From contig JAUXUL010000019.1 in NCBI GenBank assembly GCA_030680795.1, forward strand, positions 19,316 to 83,315: a stretch of 64,000 nt of DNA, written 5' to 3'. Origin of the DNA: Anaerolineales bacterium. Lineage in GTDB: Bacteria; Chloroflexota; Anaerolineae; Anaerolineales; Villigracilaceae. The notes below the pieces were generated by a model, which was given only the letters and a program-made list of their open reading frames with translations, ran no database searches and had not been told where the DNA came from. Each line of letters starts with the position of its first letter. The stretch's first letter is position 1. This document shows, piece after piece, positions 8,917 to 17,581 of this stretch. The position numbers were made by a program, and so were the translations under genes.

Positions 8917-11697
8917 TTACTTCACCAAATTTCTCAGCACCGTATGTAGGATGCCGCCGTTGCGATAGTAATTGACTTCGACATCCGTGTTCAGCAGCGC
9001 TGTGGTTATGAACTCGATCACCTTGCCGTCTGGCTTCTTTGCCTTAACCGTGACTTCACTTTGGGGTTTGATCTGGTCACCGACACCTTCGATGTCGAAC
9101 ACTTCGCTTCCATCCAGGCCGAGGGACTCGGCATTTTGTCCCTGAGTGAATCTCAGCGGAAGCACGCCCATACCTACGAGGTTTGAGCGATGAATACGCT
9201 CGAATGACTCAGCAATGACGGCTTTCACGCCCTGCAACATCGGACCCTTCGCGGCCCAGTCACGGCTGGAGCCTGTACCATATTCTTTTCCTGCCAATAC
9301 AATCGTTGGTATGCCAGCCTCTTTATATTTCATTGCTGCATCAAAAATAGACATCGCTTGACCGTAGACCGTAGATCGTAGACCGTCATCCACGGTCTTC
9401 CGTCCACCGTCCATAGAATCCCCTTTGGGGACCGTCCCGAAGTACTTCGTCCAGTTACCTTCCTTCGGAGCAACCATCACATTCTTCAAGCGGATATTCG
9501 CGAACGTACCGCGCGCCATGACCAGGTCATTGCCGCGGCGCGTGCCGTATTGATTGAAGTCCTTTGGCTGAACGCCGCGCTCTTGCAGGAACTTGCCCGC
9601 AGGAGAATCCGCGGCGATGTTGCCCGCAGGAGAAATGTGATCGGTTGTAATCGAGTTGCCAAACACACCCAGCACGCGCGCATCTTTGATCGTTTGAATG
9701 GAGGGGCTATCGAGAGTCAAAGTCTGGAAGTATGGCGGATGATGAATGTACGTTGAGTCATCATTCCACTCGAACAAATCGCCTTCTTTTACTTTGATCT
9801 CTTTCCACATATCGGAACCAGAGAACACATCCGCATATTTCGCCTTGAACATCTCAGCCTTGACATTCGCCTCAATCGCTTCGCTGATCTCCTGCTGGCT
9901 GGGCCACAGATCCTTGAGATAGACAGGCTGATTGTTTTTGTCTGTGCCAAGCGGTTCGTTGTTCATGTCAATGTCCACTGTGCCGGCGAGGGCGTATGCA
10001 ACTACCAAAGGCGGAGAAGCAAGGTAATTCGCTTTCACGAGCGGATGTACGCGGCCTTCAAAGTTGCGATTGCCTGAAATAACCGCCACCGAGACAAGGT
10101 CAGAACCTGTGACAGCCTTGGCAACTTCACCGGGCAATGGGCCAGAGTTACCAATACAAGTTGTGCAACCATAGGCAATGACATTGAACCCAAGTTTGGA
10201 AAGCGGCTCGATCAAGCCTGCCTGCTTAAGATATTCAGTCACAACCAGCGAGCCCGGCGCGAGAGATGTTTTGACATACGGCTTCACGTTCAAGCCTTTT
10301 TCAACAGCCTTCTTTGCGACCAGTCCCGCCGCGATCATTACAGAGGGATTGGATGTATTCGTGCAGGAGGTAATCGCCGCGATCACAACCGCGCCATGCT
10401 TAATTTTTTGTGAGCCGCCGTTGGTGCCGAAGGTGGCTTCGCGATTCAAGGCCTCGCCAGAGAGTTCATAGCCGCGATCTTTTACAGGCGCGGTCAACGC
10501 CTTTCGGAATGTATCCTTCATATCGGAGAGCGCCACGCGATCCTGCGGACGCTTGGGGCCTGCCAAAGAGGGCAGGACAGACCCGAGGTCCAACTCGAGC
10601 GTGTCTGTATATTCAGGTTCGGGGCTGTTCGCGTCGCGGAATAATCCCTGCGCGCGCATGTATGCTTCGGTGAGGGCAATCGTCTCTTCGGAGCGACCCG
10701 TTAGACGCATGTAGCGAAGCGTCTCTTCATCCACAGGAAAATATCCCATGGTGGCGCCATATTCAGGAGCCATGTTCGCAATCGTGGCGCGGTCCGTCAG
10801 AGACATGTTGTCCAGCCCCTTGCCAAAGAACTCGATGAATTTATCAACCACGCCTTTCTTGCGCAGCATTTGCGTGACAGTCAGCACGAGGTCAGTGGCT
10901 GTGACGCCTTCGCTGAGTTTGCCATAAAGTTTGAAACCGATCACATCAGGAAGCAGCATGTCCATCGGCTGACCGAGCATGACGGCTTCGGCTTCAATAC
11001 CGCCCACGCCCCAACCAACGACGCCGAGGCCGTTGATCATGGTGGTGTGTGAATCTGTGCCGACGAGGGTGTCGGGGAAAGCCAAGACCTCCGAGTTTTT
11101 GGAGAGCTCGGAGGTCTGCTTAACCATCACGACTTCAGCAAGATATTCAAGGTTGACCTGATGCACAATGCCTGTCATCGGCGGCACCACGCGGAAATTG
11201 CTAAATGCTTTTTGTCCCCATTTCAAAAATTCATAACGTTCACGATTGCGCTGGAATTCAACTTCGGTGTTGCGATTGAGCGCATCGGCTGTGGCGAAGA
11301 AATCAACTTGCACCGAATGGTCAATAACCAGGTCAACTGGCACAAGCGGATTGATCTTCTTCGGGTCGCCGCCCAAGCGGGCAACTGCGGCGCGCATGGA
11401 TGCGAGGTCAACGATGGCTGGCACGCCCGTGAAATCCTGCATAACAACACGCGCAGGCAAAAATGGAATGCCGGGTCGCGCGCCTTTGGGGCTCCACGCA
11501 GCGATGTTATTCACATCAGCCTGCGTTATTTCCTTGTCATTGCATTGACGGAGGGCCGCTTCAAGGACAACGCGAATGGAAAAAGGTAATTTGCTAAGTT
11601 TGGTTAACCCAGCCTTCTCCAGCGCGTCGAGGCGAAAGATGATGTATTGTTTGTTTCCCACTTTCAATACATCGCGTGATTTAAATAGGTCTTGCAT
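8917..11697 (-). CDS. acnA: Aconitate hydratase A
   Basis: 926 residues from the ATG at 11697, which has AAAGGAG eight bases upstream; the frame extends further up, but through repeat DNA. It interconverts citrate and isocitrate in the TCA cycle with a [4Fe-4S] cluster. The cluster cysteines are in [10 protein letters not shown] and [10 protein letters not shown]. The substrate motif [13 protein letters not shown] and the C-terminal swivel domain ([16 protein letters not shown]) are intact. Two short segments do not belong to the family. One is [13 protein letters not shown] just before [13 protein letters not shown] (DNA 11085-11117). The other is [18 protein letters not shown] before [10 protein letters not shown] (DNA 9360-9413). 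Both are encoded by dispersed repeats that also occur between genes. Confidence 0.95.
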   Translation of the reverse strand: MQDLFKSRDVLKVGNKQYIIFRLDALEKAGLTKLSKLPFSIRVVLEAALRQCNDKEITQADVNNIAAWSPKGARPGIPFLPARVVMQDFTGVPAIVDLASMRAAVARLGGDPKKINPLVPVDLVIDHSVQVDFFATADALNRNTEVEFQRNRERYEFLKWGQKAFSNFRVVPPMTGIVHQVNLEYLAEVVMVKQTSELSKNSEVLAFPDTLVGTDSHTTMINGLGVVGWGVGGIEAEAVMLGQPMDMLLPDVIGFKLYGKLSEGVTATDLVLTVTQMLRKKGVVDKFIEFFGKGLDNMSLTDRATIANMAPEYGATMGYFPVDEETLRYMRLTGRSEETIALTEAYMRAQGLFRDANSPEPEYTDTLELDLGSVLPSLAGPKRPQDRVALSDMKDTFRKALTAPVKDRGYELSGEALNREATFGTNGGSQKIKHGAVVIAAITSCTNTSNPSVMIAAGLVAKKAVEKGLNVKPYVKTSLAPGSLVVTEYLKQAGLIEPLSKLGFNVIAYGCTTCIGNSGPLPGEVAKAVTGSDLVSVAVISGNRNFEGRVHPLVKANYLASPPLVVAYALAGTVDIDMNNEPLGTDKNNQPVYLKDLWPSQQEISEAIEANVKAEMFKAKYADVFSGSDMWKEIKVKEGDLFEWNDDSTYIHHPPYFQTLTLDSPSIQTIKDARVLGVFGNSITTDHISPAGNIAADSPAGKFLQERGVQPKDFNQYGTRRGNDLVMARGTFANIRLKNVMVAPKEGNWTKYFGTVPKGDSMDGGRKTVDDGLRSTVYGQAMSIFDAAMKYKEAGIPTIVLAGKEYGTGSSRDWAAKGPMLQGVKAVIAESFERIHRSNLVGMGVLPLRFTQGQNAESLGLDGSEVFDIEGVGDQIKPQSEVTVKAKKPDGKVIEFITTALLNTDVEVNYYRNGGILHTVLRNLVK
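9360..9413. repeat. Dispersed repeat inside acnA (GACCGTAGACCGTAG type)
   Basis: The plus strand reads GACCGTAGACCGTAGATCG and then CCGTCCACCGTCC. Its reverse complement closely matches the intergenic stretch at 1060-1106. The insert keeps the acnA frame and adds about 18 residues at a surface-loop position before the swivel domain. Confidence 0.75.
11085..11117. repeat. Palindromic repeat inside acnA, same family as the terminator at 27828
   Basis: The 11-bp arms AGACCTCCGAG and CTCGGAGGTCT surround TTTTTGGAGAG. The encoded peptide [11 protein letters not shown] is nearly the same as KTSEFFKNSEVL, which the intergenic hairpin at 27828-27862 would encode. This shows one repeat family in two settings. 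Confidence 0.75.
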
Positions 11698-11719
11698 AGG
11701 ATACTCCTTTGGTGATGAG

Positions 11720-11994
11720 GATTTCGTAGGGATAGGCTTTATGCCTATCCACTGGACAGGCACAAGATCTGTCCCTACATTCTCACAACAACTTGCGAAG
11801 AATATAAAGGAGCGCCTTTGATATCCTTGATTCTGTGTGGTGGGGTTAACGACTTTATGTCATTGCGAGGGCGATGCTTTTTCGCCCGAAGCAATCTCTG
11901 ATGAGATGGAGGTTTGTTTTAATTTACGGGGATTGCTACGGCTAAAAGCAGGAGCGCCTCGCATCGTCCCGGTCACTCCATGGGAGCGACATTA
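11720..11994. repeat. Intergenic repeats between secA and acnA, including REP-like copy 2
   Basis: No gene is seen here. From 11727 to about 11778 two linked hairpins read GTAGGGATAGGC...GCCTATCC and GGACAGGC...CTGTCCCTAC. From 11859 to 11994 a diverged REP-like element starts TCATTGCGAGGGCGATGC and carries GAAGCAATC and the later GGGATTGCTACGGC. Confidence 0.7.
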
Positions 11995-12014
11995 TTCATA
12001 TTAAGATTGCTGAT

Positions 12015-15000
12015 TCAGTGACGCTTCCTTTTCTTTTTTTTACCGCCAATTTGTACCGAAGTTTTATTCGGCACATGTACTGCCTCTGCGGTCTCAATTG
12101 GAGCGATCTCCACCCTGCGCGGTCTTGCCGCAAACGCGCGGCCAATCACCAATCCGCGCACATCCTCAAGCAGTTGCGCAAACATTTCAGACGCGCGGCC
12201 TTTGTATTGTACCAGCGGGTCACGTTGGGCGTAAGCTTCCAGTCCGATGGAAACGCGCAAGGCTTCGATCTTGGTCAGGTATTCCACCCACAACTCGCTG
12301 AATGCGCCCAATAATAATTGACGATGGACTTCGTTGAGGACATATTTTCCAATGGATTCAACCAAAATCGCGCGATTAGACTCACTGATAGCTGAGACTG
12401 TCTCGTTGAGGCGACTCTCCCCGAAAGCGATTCGAGCCGCAGGCCCAAAATCAGCAAAGCGCGTGGCGTTCTGGTTCAAACGGGCAAACTCGCTTTGACC
12501 CCACGTGGCGCGCAAAGTCTCCTCTGCGGTCTCAAGATGATTCATAATATCTTCGACCAGATCCTGCGCTTCACGGCCATCCAGTAATTGCGCGGCCAGG
12601 AAAACATAGGAAAAGCGCATGAACAATTGCTTGACCTGCTTGTGCGTTTTCTGGTCAAAAGAGGCACGCGCGCCTTGCGAGAGGGTCAACAACAAACGCA
12701 GTTTCCCCGCATCCGATTCGGCAGACTCGCGTTGAAGCAAAATATCCATGTCGCGTTCGATCTGCACATTGAGCCGCTCGCCCTTGCGGGTAAAACCTTC
12801 CCGGGCGGTATGCAAAATAACATCCGTGAGATCGTCCCAATCCGCAGGGAGTGGATTCGGCCACGGCAACTGTTCGCCCACGCGGTTCTGGATCGCACCG
12901 ATCAGACGCGTGGCATTGAGCATGGTCAATTGTCCCGCGACCATTTCCTGAATATCTTCCTTCACGCTCTCAGGGTCATCGCCCAGAGCGCGCATCATTT
13001 CGTTATTAAGTTTCAACGGCAAATGGACAAGCCCGGTGATCTCCTCCACAATTTTCTGCGGACGCGGAGTCTCTTCGAGGTCGCGCAAGCCTTCAAAATA
13101 GGCATCGAGGGTGTCATCGCGCTCGCTTGTCTGCGCTTCAAAAGCCTCGCGCGTTTTCTCGATCAACGATTCAATCGCGCGCAGGTTATGCTCTCCCTCG
13201 GCTTGAATGGCTCTAGAAATAATGTCCAAAGTTGCGCGTTTCTGGAGTGCAGGAGCTTGCTCCTGCGTTTCCGACAGCAAGCTGTCGGACTCCAGAGTTA
13301 ATGCATCAAGTATTAACTTAAATCCATATGATGGAAATAATCCATCCTGAGTTTCAAACGGCGGCTGGACTTGTTCCAGCCACGCGATCAATTTCCATGG
13401 GCCTTCTTCGTCGGCAAGGCCAATGTCCACACGCTTGGTGACTTCATTTTGTAACATGTCCGCTATATCATCACTTAAATCTTCTTTGACGAAGATGCGG
13501 TCACGTTGACCGTAGATTTGCGTGCGCTGCTTGTTAAGCACATCGTCATACTCAAGCAAATGCTTGCGGACATCGAAGTTCGCACCTTCCACACGGGTCT
13601 GCGAACCTTCGATGATATTGCTGACCAGGCGCACTTCCAATGGAAGCGAATCATCCACCTTGAGACGTTCCATCATCCCACTGACCTGCTCGCCGCCGAA
13701 CAAACGCATAAGGTCATCTTGCAGCGAAAGATAGAAGCGTGAAGAACCAGGGTCACCCTGACGGGCGGCGCGGCCGCGCAACTGGTTATCAATTCGGCGG
13801 GCTTCGTGACGCTCCGAACCGATGACATGCAATCCGCCCAATTCCTTCACGCGTTCCATGTCCTCGAAATATTGCAGAAAGAGTTGGACTTCCGCAGCGT
13901 AAATACTAAAGTTCGCAGGATCAACTTTAAGCAAAGCCTGGCGGCGTTCTTCGAGAGTCAGGTCAAATGGATCATTGAAACCGGCTTTTCGCAAAACACG
14001 ATGCACCGCCGAAATGACTTCCTCCGCGATCTCGCCGCCAAGTTTGATATCGACACCACGGCCGGCCATATTCGTGGCAATCGTCACTGCGCCGAAGGCT
14101 CCCGCGCCCGCGATGATCTGCGATTCTTCGGTATGCTTGCGCGCGTTCAATACATGATGAGTCACTCCGCCTTGTAATATCGTCTTCAAGCGGCCGCTGG
14201 TTTCATCGGGCAAACGCAAGAGGTCGAGCAGGGTTTTTAAATTATCGGCATCATCCAAACTGATATTTGCCACCCCATGCGGCTGGATGAATTTTCGCAA
14301 TGCGTCAGCGTTGATCTTTTCAATAGGTTCGTTGAAAGGAACGAGGTCTGCAATGAGGCGGCCGTCTTCTTCCAAATTGTTGGCGCGCAGGTAGGCGTCA
14401 CGGACGAGAGTCAACTGCATTAAGCGGCGAACAGGCTCGGCCTTGAGTCGATTCGATAGGCGGTCAGAGGATTCAACTGAAGTGGTGCCCACCAGCATCG
14501 GGCGTCCGAGCGCGTGAAAACGTATGATCTCGGTCACGATGGCGCGCAGTTTGGATTCCACCGTGCGGTAGATCACATCGGGATAATCTTTTCGTCTATA
14601 AAAAAGCGGAGTAGGACCCTCACTCTGCCCTTTGCGAAGCACCCCTGTGGGGCTCCCAGAAGCGGGAGAGGGTTCATTACGCGCAAAGTATGAATAGGTA
14701 TAACCATCTTCATCCTTTGTTTTGATCTCCGTCAGCGCGGCGCCCGCGCCATAGGTTTGATATTCCAAATTCGGCGGGATGGGCGCAACTTCGAGTTTAT
14801 AGATTTTATTGAACTCTTCCGCTTCGGTCAGCGCGGTACCGGTCATGCCAGCCAGCTTTTGATACATGCGGAAATAATTTTGCAGGGTGATGGTGGCGTA
14901 GGTCACGTTCTCAGGTTCGACCTTGACGCCCTCCTTGGCTTCGACCGCCTGATGCAAACCATCGCTCCATCTTCGCCCGGGCATCAGCCGCCCCGTAAAC

Positions 15001-16121
15001 TCATCCACGATGACAACCTTGCCGCCCTGCACAAGATAATCCTTATTGCGATGAAAGAGATATTGCGCGCGCAAAGCCTGTTCAAGATAACCAGTCAGAC
15101 GCGCCTGTTCGGGAGTTAAATCCTCGGGTCTATCCGGATCGAGAAGCGGCGTGCCCAATATGGATTCGACGCGGCTGATGCCAACTTCGGTCAATGAGAT
15201 GCTGCGATTCTTTTCATCCGCTTCATAATCTTCGACCTTGAGCTGCTTCACAACCAAAGCCATTTTCCCATACCATTCAAGGTCGCCGGAAGCAGGCCCG
15301 GAGATGATCAGCGGCGTGCGGGCTTCATCTATTAATACGTTATCAACTTCATCCACAATGGCATAGTAATGACCGCGCTGCACGCGTGACTCAAGCCGCA
15401 TGGCCATATTATCGCGCAGATAATCAAAACCGAATTCAGAGTTCGTGCCATAGGTGACATCCGCCGCGTAGGCTTCGACCCGGTCCACCAAACGCAGGTG
15501 ACGTTGGTCCTCATGCGGCGATTCTTTTTCAAAGTCAACAATAAAAGCTTTCTTGCCATTCTCGGTGGCTGAGGCCATTTGTAAGACACCGACCGAAATA
15601 CCAAGCGCGTCGAAAATTGGAGCCATCCAACGCGCATCACGCCGCGCCAGATAATCATTGACCGTGATCAAATGCACGCCACGCCCCGTAAGCGCGTTTA
15701 GATAAATGGGCAGGGTTGAAACGAGAGTCTTGCCCTCGCCTGTGCGCATCTCCGCGATCTGACCTCTATGCAAGGCCGCGCCGCCTATCGTCTGCACATC
15801 ATAAGTACGCAGTCCGAGCGTACGCTTTGAAACCTCACGCACCACCGCGAAGGCTTCGGGCATGATTTCATCCAGGATGTCCTGTTCATATTTGCGGCGT
15901 CCGTCGTCGCCCCCCTGCCCCCCGGCTGGCAGGGGGTTTAAACCCGCCACCGCCTGGGCAACTCGTACTTTGAATTCATCCGTCTTCGCGCGCAAAGCCT
16001 GGTCGCTCAAAGCCTCGAATTCCACCTCGAGCGCATTGACCTGCTCCGCGAGAGCACTGTACTGTTCGATTGTTTTTTTATTGGGATCGCCACCGAATAG
16101 TTTTACGAAGTTCTTAAGCAT
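12015..16121 (-). CDS. secA: Preprotein translocase ATPase SecA, unusually long (1368 aa)
   Basis: SecA drives Sec-dependent export with SecYEG. Typical SecA has 800-950 residues; this has 1368. The Walker A region AEMRTGEGKTL, the NDYLARRDARWM motif, DEVDNVLIDEARTPLIISG, TNMAGRGVDIKLGG and QLRGRAARQGDPGSSRFYLS are all present, so the motor is intact. Length comes from an insertion of about 110 residues in NBD2 between TTSVESSDRLSNRLKAE and GVTHHVLNARKH, another of about 65 before ELGGLHVIGSERHE, and a C-terminal part of some 450 residues with few familiar features. The tail ends KKKKRKRH with no CxCx8CH zinc motif. Three short stretches at residues about 61-71, 483-507 and 943-960 are encoded by dispersed repeats. 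AAAGGGAA precedes the ATG. Confidence 0.96.
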   Translation of the reverse strand: MLKNFVKLFGGDPNKKTIEQYSALAEQVNALEVEFEALSDQALRAKTDEFKVRVAQAVAGLNPLPAGGQGGDDGRRKYEQDILDEIMPEAFAVVREVSKRTLGLRTYDVQTIGGAALHRGQIAEMRTGEGKTLVSTLPIYLNALTGRGVHLITVNDYLARRDARWMAPIFDALGISVGVLQMASATENGKKAFIVDFEKESPHEDQRHLRLVDRVEAYAADVTYGTNSEFGFDYLRDNMAMRLESRVQRGHYYAIVDEVDNVLIDEARTPLIISGPASGDLEWYGKMALVVKQLKVEDYEADEKNRSISLTEVGISRVESILGTPLLDPDRPEDLTPEQARLTGYLEQALRAQYLFHRNKDYLVQGGKVVIVDEFTGRLMPGRRWSDGLHQAVEAKEGVKVEPENVTYATITLQNYFRMYQKLAGMTGTALTEAEEFNKIYKLEVAPIPPNLEYQTYGAGAALTEIKTKDEDGYTYSYFARNEPSPASGSPTGVLRKGQSEGPTPLFYRRKDYPDVIYRTVESKLRAIVTEIIRFHALGRPMLVGTTSVESSDRLSNRLKAEPVRRLMQLTLVRDAYLRANNLEEDGRLIADLVPFNEPIEKINADALRKFIQPHGVANISLDDADNLKTLLDLLRLPDETSGRLKTILQGGVTHHVLNARKHTEESQIIAGAGAFGAVTIATNMAGRGVDIKLGGEIAEEVISAVHRVLRKAGFNDPFDLTLEERRQALLKVDPANFSIYAAEVQLFLQYFEDMERVKELGGLHVIGSERHEARRIDNQLRGRAARQGDPGSSRFYLSLQDDLMRLFGGEQVSGMMERLKVDDSLPLEVRLVSNIIEGSQTRVEGANFDVRKHLLEYDDVLNKQRTQIYGQRDRIFVKEDLSDDIADMLQNEVTKRVDIGLADEEGPWKLIAWLEQVQPPFETQDGLFPSYGFKLILDALTLESDSLLSETQEQAPALQKRATLDIISRAIQAEGEHNLRAIESLIEKTREAFEAQTSERDDTLDAYFEGLRDLEETPRPQKIVEEITGLVHLPLKLNNEMMRALGDDPESVKEDIQEMVAGQLTMLNATRLIGAIQNRVGEQLPWPNPLPADWDDLTDVILHTAREGFTRKGERLNVQIERDMDILLQRESAESDAGKLRLLLTLSQGARASFDQKTHKQVKQLFMRFSYVFLAAQLLDGREAQDLVEDIMNHLETAEETLRATWGQSEFARLNQNATRFADFGPAARIAFGESRLNETVSAISESNRAILVESIGKYVLNEVHRQLLLGAFSELWVEYLTKIEALRVSIGLEAYAQRDPLVQYKGRASEMFAQLLEDVRGLVIGRAFAARPRRVEIAPIETAEAVHVPNKTSVQIGGKKKKRKRH
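13242..13295. repeat. Palindromic repeat inside secA (GGAGTGCAGGAGC type)
   Basis: Three nested inversions: the ends CTGGAGT and ACTCCAG, then GCAGGAGC/GCTCCTGC, then CCGACAGC/GCTGTCGG. This is the double-hairpin form of a dispersed element. It encodes LESDSLLSETQEQAPALQ of SecA in frame. Confidence 0.75.
14601..14675. repeat. Dispersed repeat inside secA (CCCTCTCCCGCTTCTGGGAG type)
   Basis: On the minus strand the segment reads GAACCCTCTCCCGCTTCTGG and goes on to GGGGTGCTTCGCAAAGGGCA and a T-rich end, which looks like a complete small element. It encodes NEPSPASGSPTGVLRKGQ and neighbouring residues, in frame, between two conserved SecA blocks. Confidence 0.7.
15910..15939. repeat. G/C palindrome inside secA
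   Basis: CCCCCTGCCCCCCGGCTGGC followed by AGGGGG. It encodes LNPLPAGGQGG in a loop ahead of the conserved PEAFAVVREVSKR block, where other SecA proteins have only a short linker. Confidence 0.6.
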
Positions 16122-16231
16122 ATGTTCCCTTTCAAGAAAGGGATTATAGCATGGGAGGTTGTATGGGGAATTTGAAATTTGTTAATGTTTTCGTTTAATT
16201 CCTGGGTTTCAACAGGTGGTTGGCTGGAAAA

Positions 16232-16276
16232 TTAAAAAAGCGTGGTATCTGTGTCTTCAAAGTATTTAATTCGCAT
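16232..16276 (-). pseudogene. DUF2283-like gene fragment, 14 codons
   Basis: ATG with GGAG seven bases upstream starts MRIKYFEDTDTTLF and then hits TAA. MxIKYFEDTDTL is the standard beginning of DUF2283 proteins, which are about 70 residues long. The remainder is gone. The fragment directly follows another short decayed frame at 16299-16547, as in the paired small genes in which DUF2283 is often the second member. Confidence 0.6.
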
Positions 16277-16298
16277 GGCTTACTCCTTAAAACTCCGA

Positions 16299-16547
16299 TC
16301 AAATAAGGCATGTATGAACAGTCTCGTCATCATCTAGTAAGATAACGCGCAAGACTCTGTTTTTCATTTCGGCAATCCTCGCCCAGCGGCGAATTCGTCT
16401 CTCAAAACCACTTTTAGTTACGAACCCTTCAAGCCGCCGCAATGCGAGAAATGATGCAATCAATTTACAGGAACTGACATGATAACAAGCGTCCCCCGTT
16501 ACATTGTTTGGAGCACAGATCGCCTTCAACTGGACGATCCATTTCAA
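16299..16547 (-). pseudogene. Small decayed gene, partner of the DUF2283 fragment
   Basis: 82 codons are open, but only the C-terminal half (FERRIRRWARIAEMKNRVLR then VILLDDDETVHTCLI) looks like protein; the first half is probably not genuine and overlaps another gene. The RIAEMxNRxLRVxxL...ETVHN pattern resembles short proteins found before DUF2283. Function unknown; the end appears shortened. Confidence 0.35.
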
Positions 16548-16709
16548 CGGCGTTGGCTATTAAAGCAAACGCTCACATACGGGCGCGCGGAGGATATTCG
16601 CAAGTTGAGTCTCAATGAGATCGCGCTGGAACTGGACAGCCTGGCCCTGCCCAACGAAGTTTATAGTTTGTGGAAACGTTATTTGGAATATCGCAATGTC
16701 GGAAATTAA
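16479..16709 (+). CDS. Small protein, DUF6922-like, possibly orphan from an AbiE-type pair
   Basis: 76 residues starting with ATG six bases after AGGA. The text SVPRYIVWSTD, DPFQRRWLLKQTLTYGRAED and LWKRYLEYR matches what I remember of small proteins that precede AbiEii-type nucleotidyltransferase toxins. Here the expected partner is absent and a RecQ fragment follows. A regulatory or antitoxin role is possible, but this rests on memory of the family only. Confidence 0.5.
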   Translation: MITSVPRYIVWSTDRLQLDDPFQRRWLLKQTLTYGRAEDIRKLSLNEIALELDSLALPNEVYSLWKRYLEYRNVGN

Positions 16710-16717
16710 ACCGATAA

Positions 16718-17581
16718 AAGTCGCGGGAACAGGTAAAGGGTCGCATAAATGAGGCGAAGAGGAGTGAACGATCAGGCACGCGAGTCAAGTCATCGCCTGA
16801 ATCCGAATATGATAAGTCGTTGTTCAACCTGCTTCGGAATAAAAGAAAAGAATTGGCTGATGCTGCCAGAGTCCCGCCTTATGTAATTTTTTCAGACAAG
16901 ACGCTGGCGCAAATGGCAGCATATTTTCCACAGACAAAAGACGGCCTGCTCAATATGAGCGGGATGGGCAGGGTGAAGTACGAACGTTATGGAGCGGATT
17001 TTCTGGCGATCATCAAGGAGTATTGCAAGGAAAATAAGATCGAAGAAAAATATAATGCGCCGATGCGCGCGGCAGATAAGGATGCGGGACGGCGATATGT
17101 GGCGGTGGGCGAGGCGTATAACACCGGCGAAAGCATTGAGGCTTTAATGGCGCGTTATGGCGTAACCGCAGATACGATTCTGAATCACATGGCGCGTTTC
17201 ATCATGGCCGGCAACCCGCTGCGGACTGCGCAGGAATTGATCGCCTTCTCAAAACTTTCGCCTGACGAACAGAAAAAAGTTTTCACTGCATTCGAAGAAT
17301 TGGGTTCAGATATGTTGAAACCCGTGCATGAAAAATTAAATGCAACTGTAAACTATGATGAGTTGAAAATTTTGAGGTTATGTTATTTATGCGAGAAGAG
17401 TTTAAAAAATGCACGCCGAGTCTTTCTCAGCGTGCATCCCCAATCCCTGCCCCAATCCGTATCTGTTTCCCCTCGCGACCAAAGATACGCCGGAAAGCGA
17501 AACAATTATTTTGAAACCATACCGATAAATACGGGTACGATGGATGGGTCAAAATGCGCGCCGGATTGTTCGAGGATGTAA
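16718..17581 (+). pseudogene. RecQ helicase fragment: HRDC and C-terminal helix-turn-helix only
   Basis: The frame is open from 16718, with TTG at 16820 the only plausible start. The text EYDKSLFNLLRNKRKELA, VPPYVIFSDKTL and MSGMGRVKYERYGADFL is the HRDC domain of RecQ. A later YNTGESIEALMARYGVTADT block is the HTH_40 domain that ends many RecQ proteins. The DEAD/helicase half (about 500 residues) is missing. The homologous part ends near 17400 and the frame then runs through the terminator of the opposite gene, which suggests that the original stop is lost too. A functional free-standing HRDC protein is less likely. Confidence 0.75.
17404..17437 (-). terminator. Terminator of the HD-GYP gene
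   Basis: On the minus strand ATGCACGCTGAG and CTCGGCGTGCAT form a 12-bp stem with one mismatch around AAAGA, followed by six T. It is about 70 bases past the stop of the HD-GYP gene. Confidence 0.85.
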
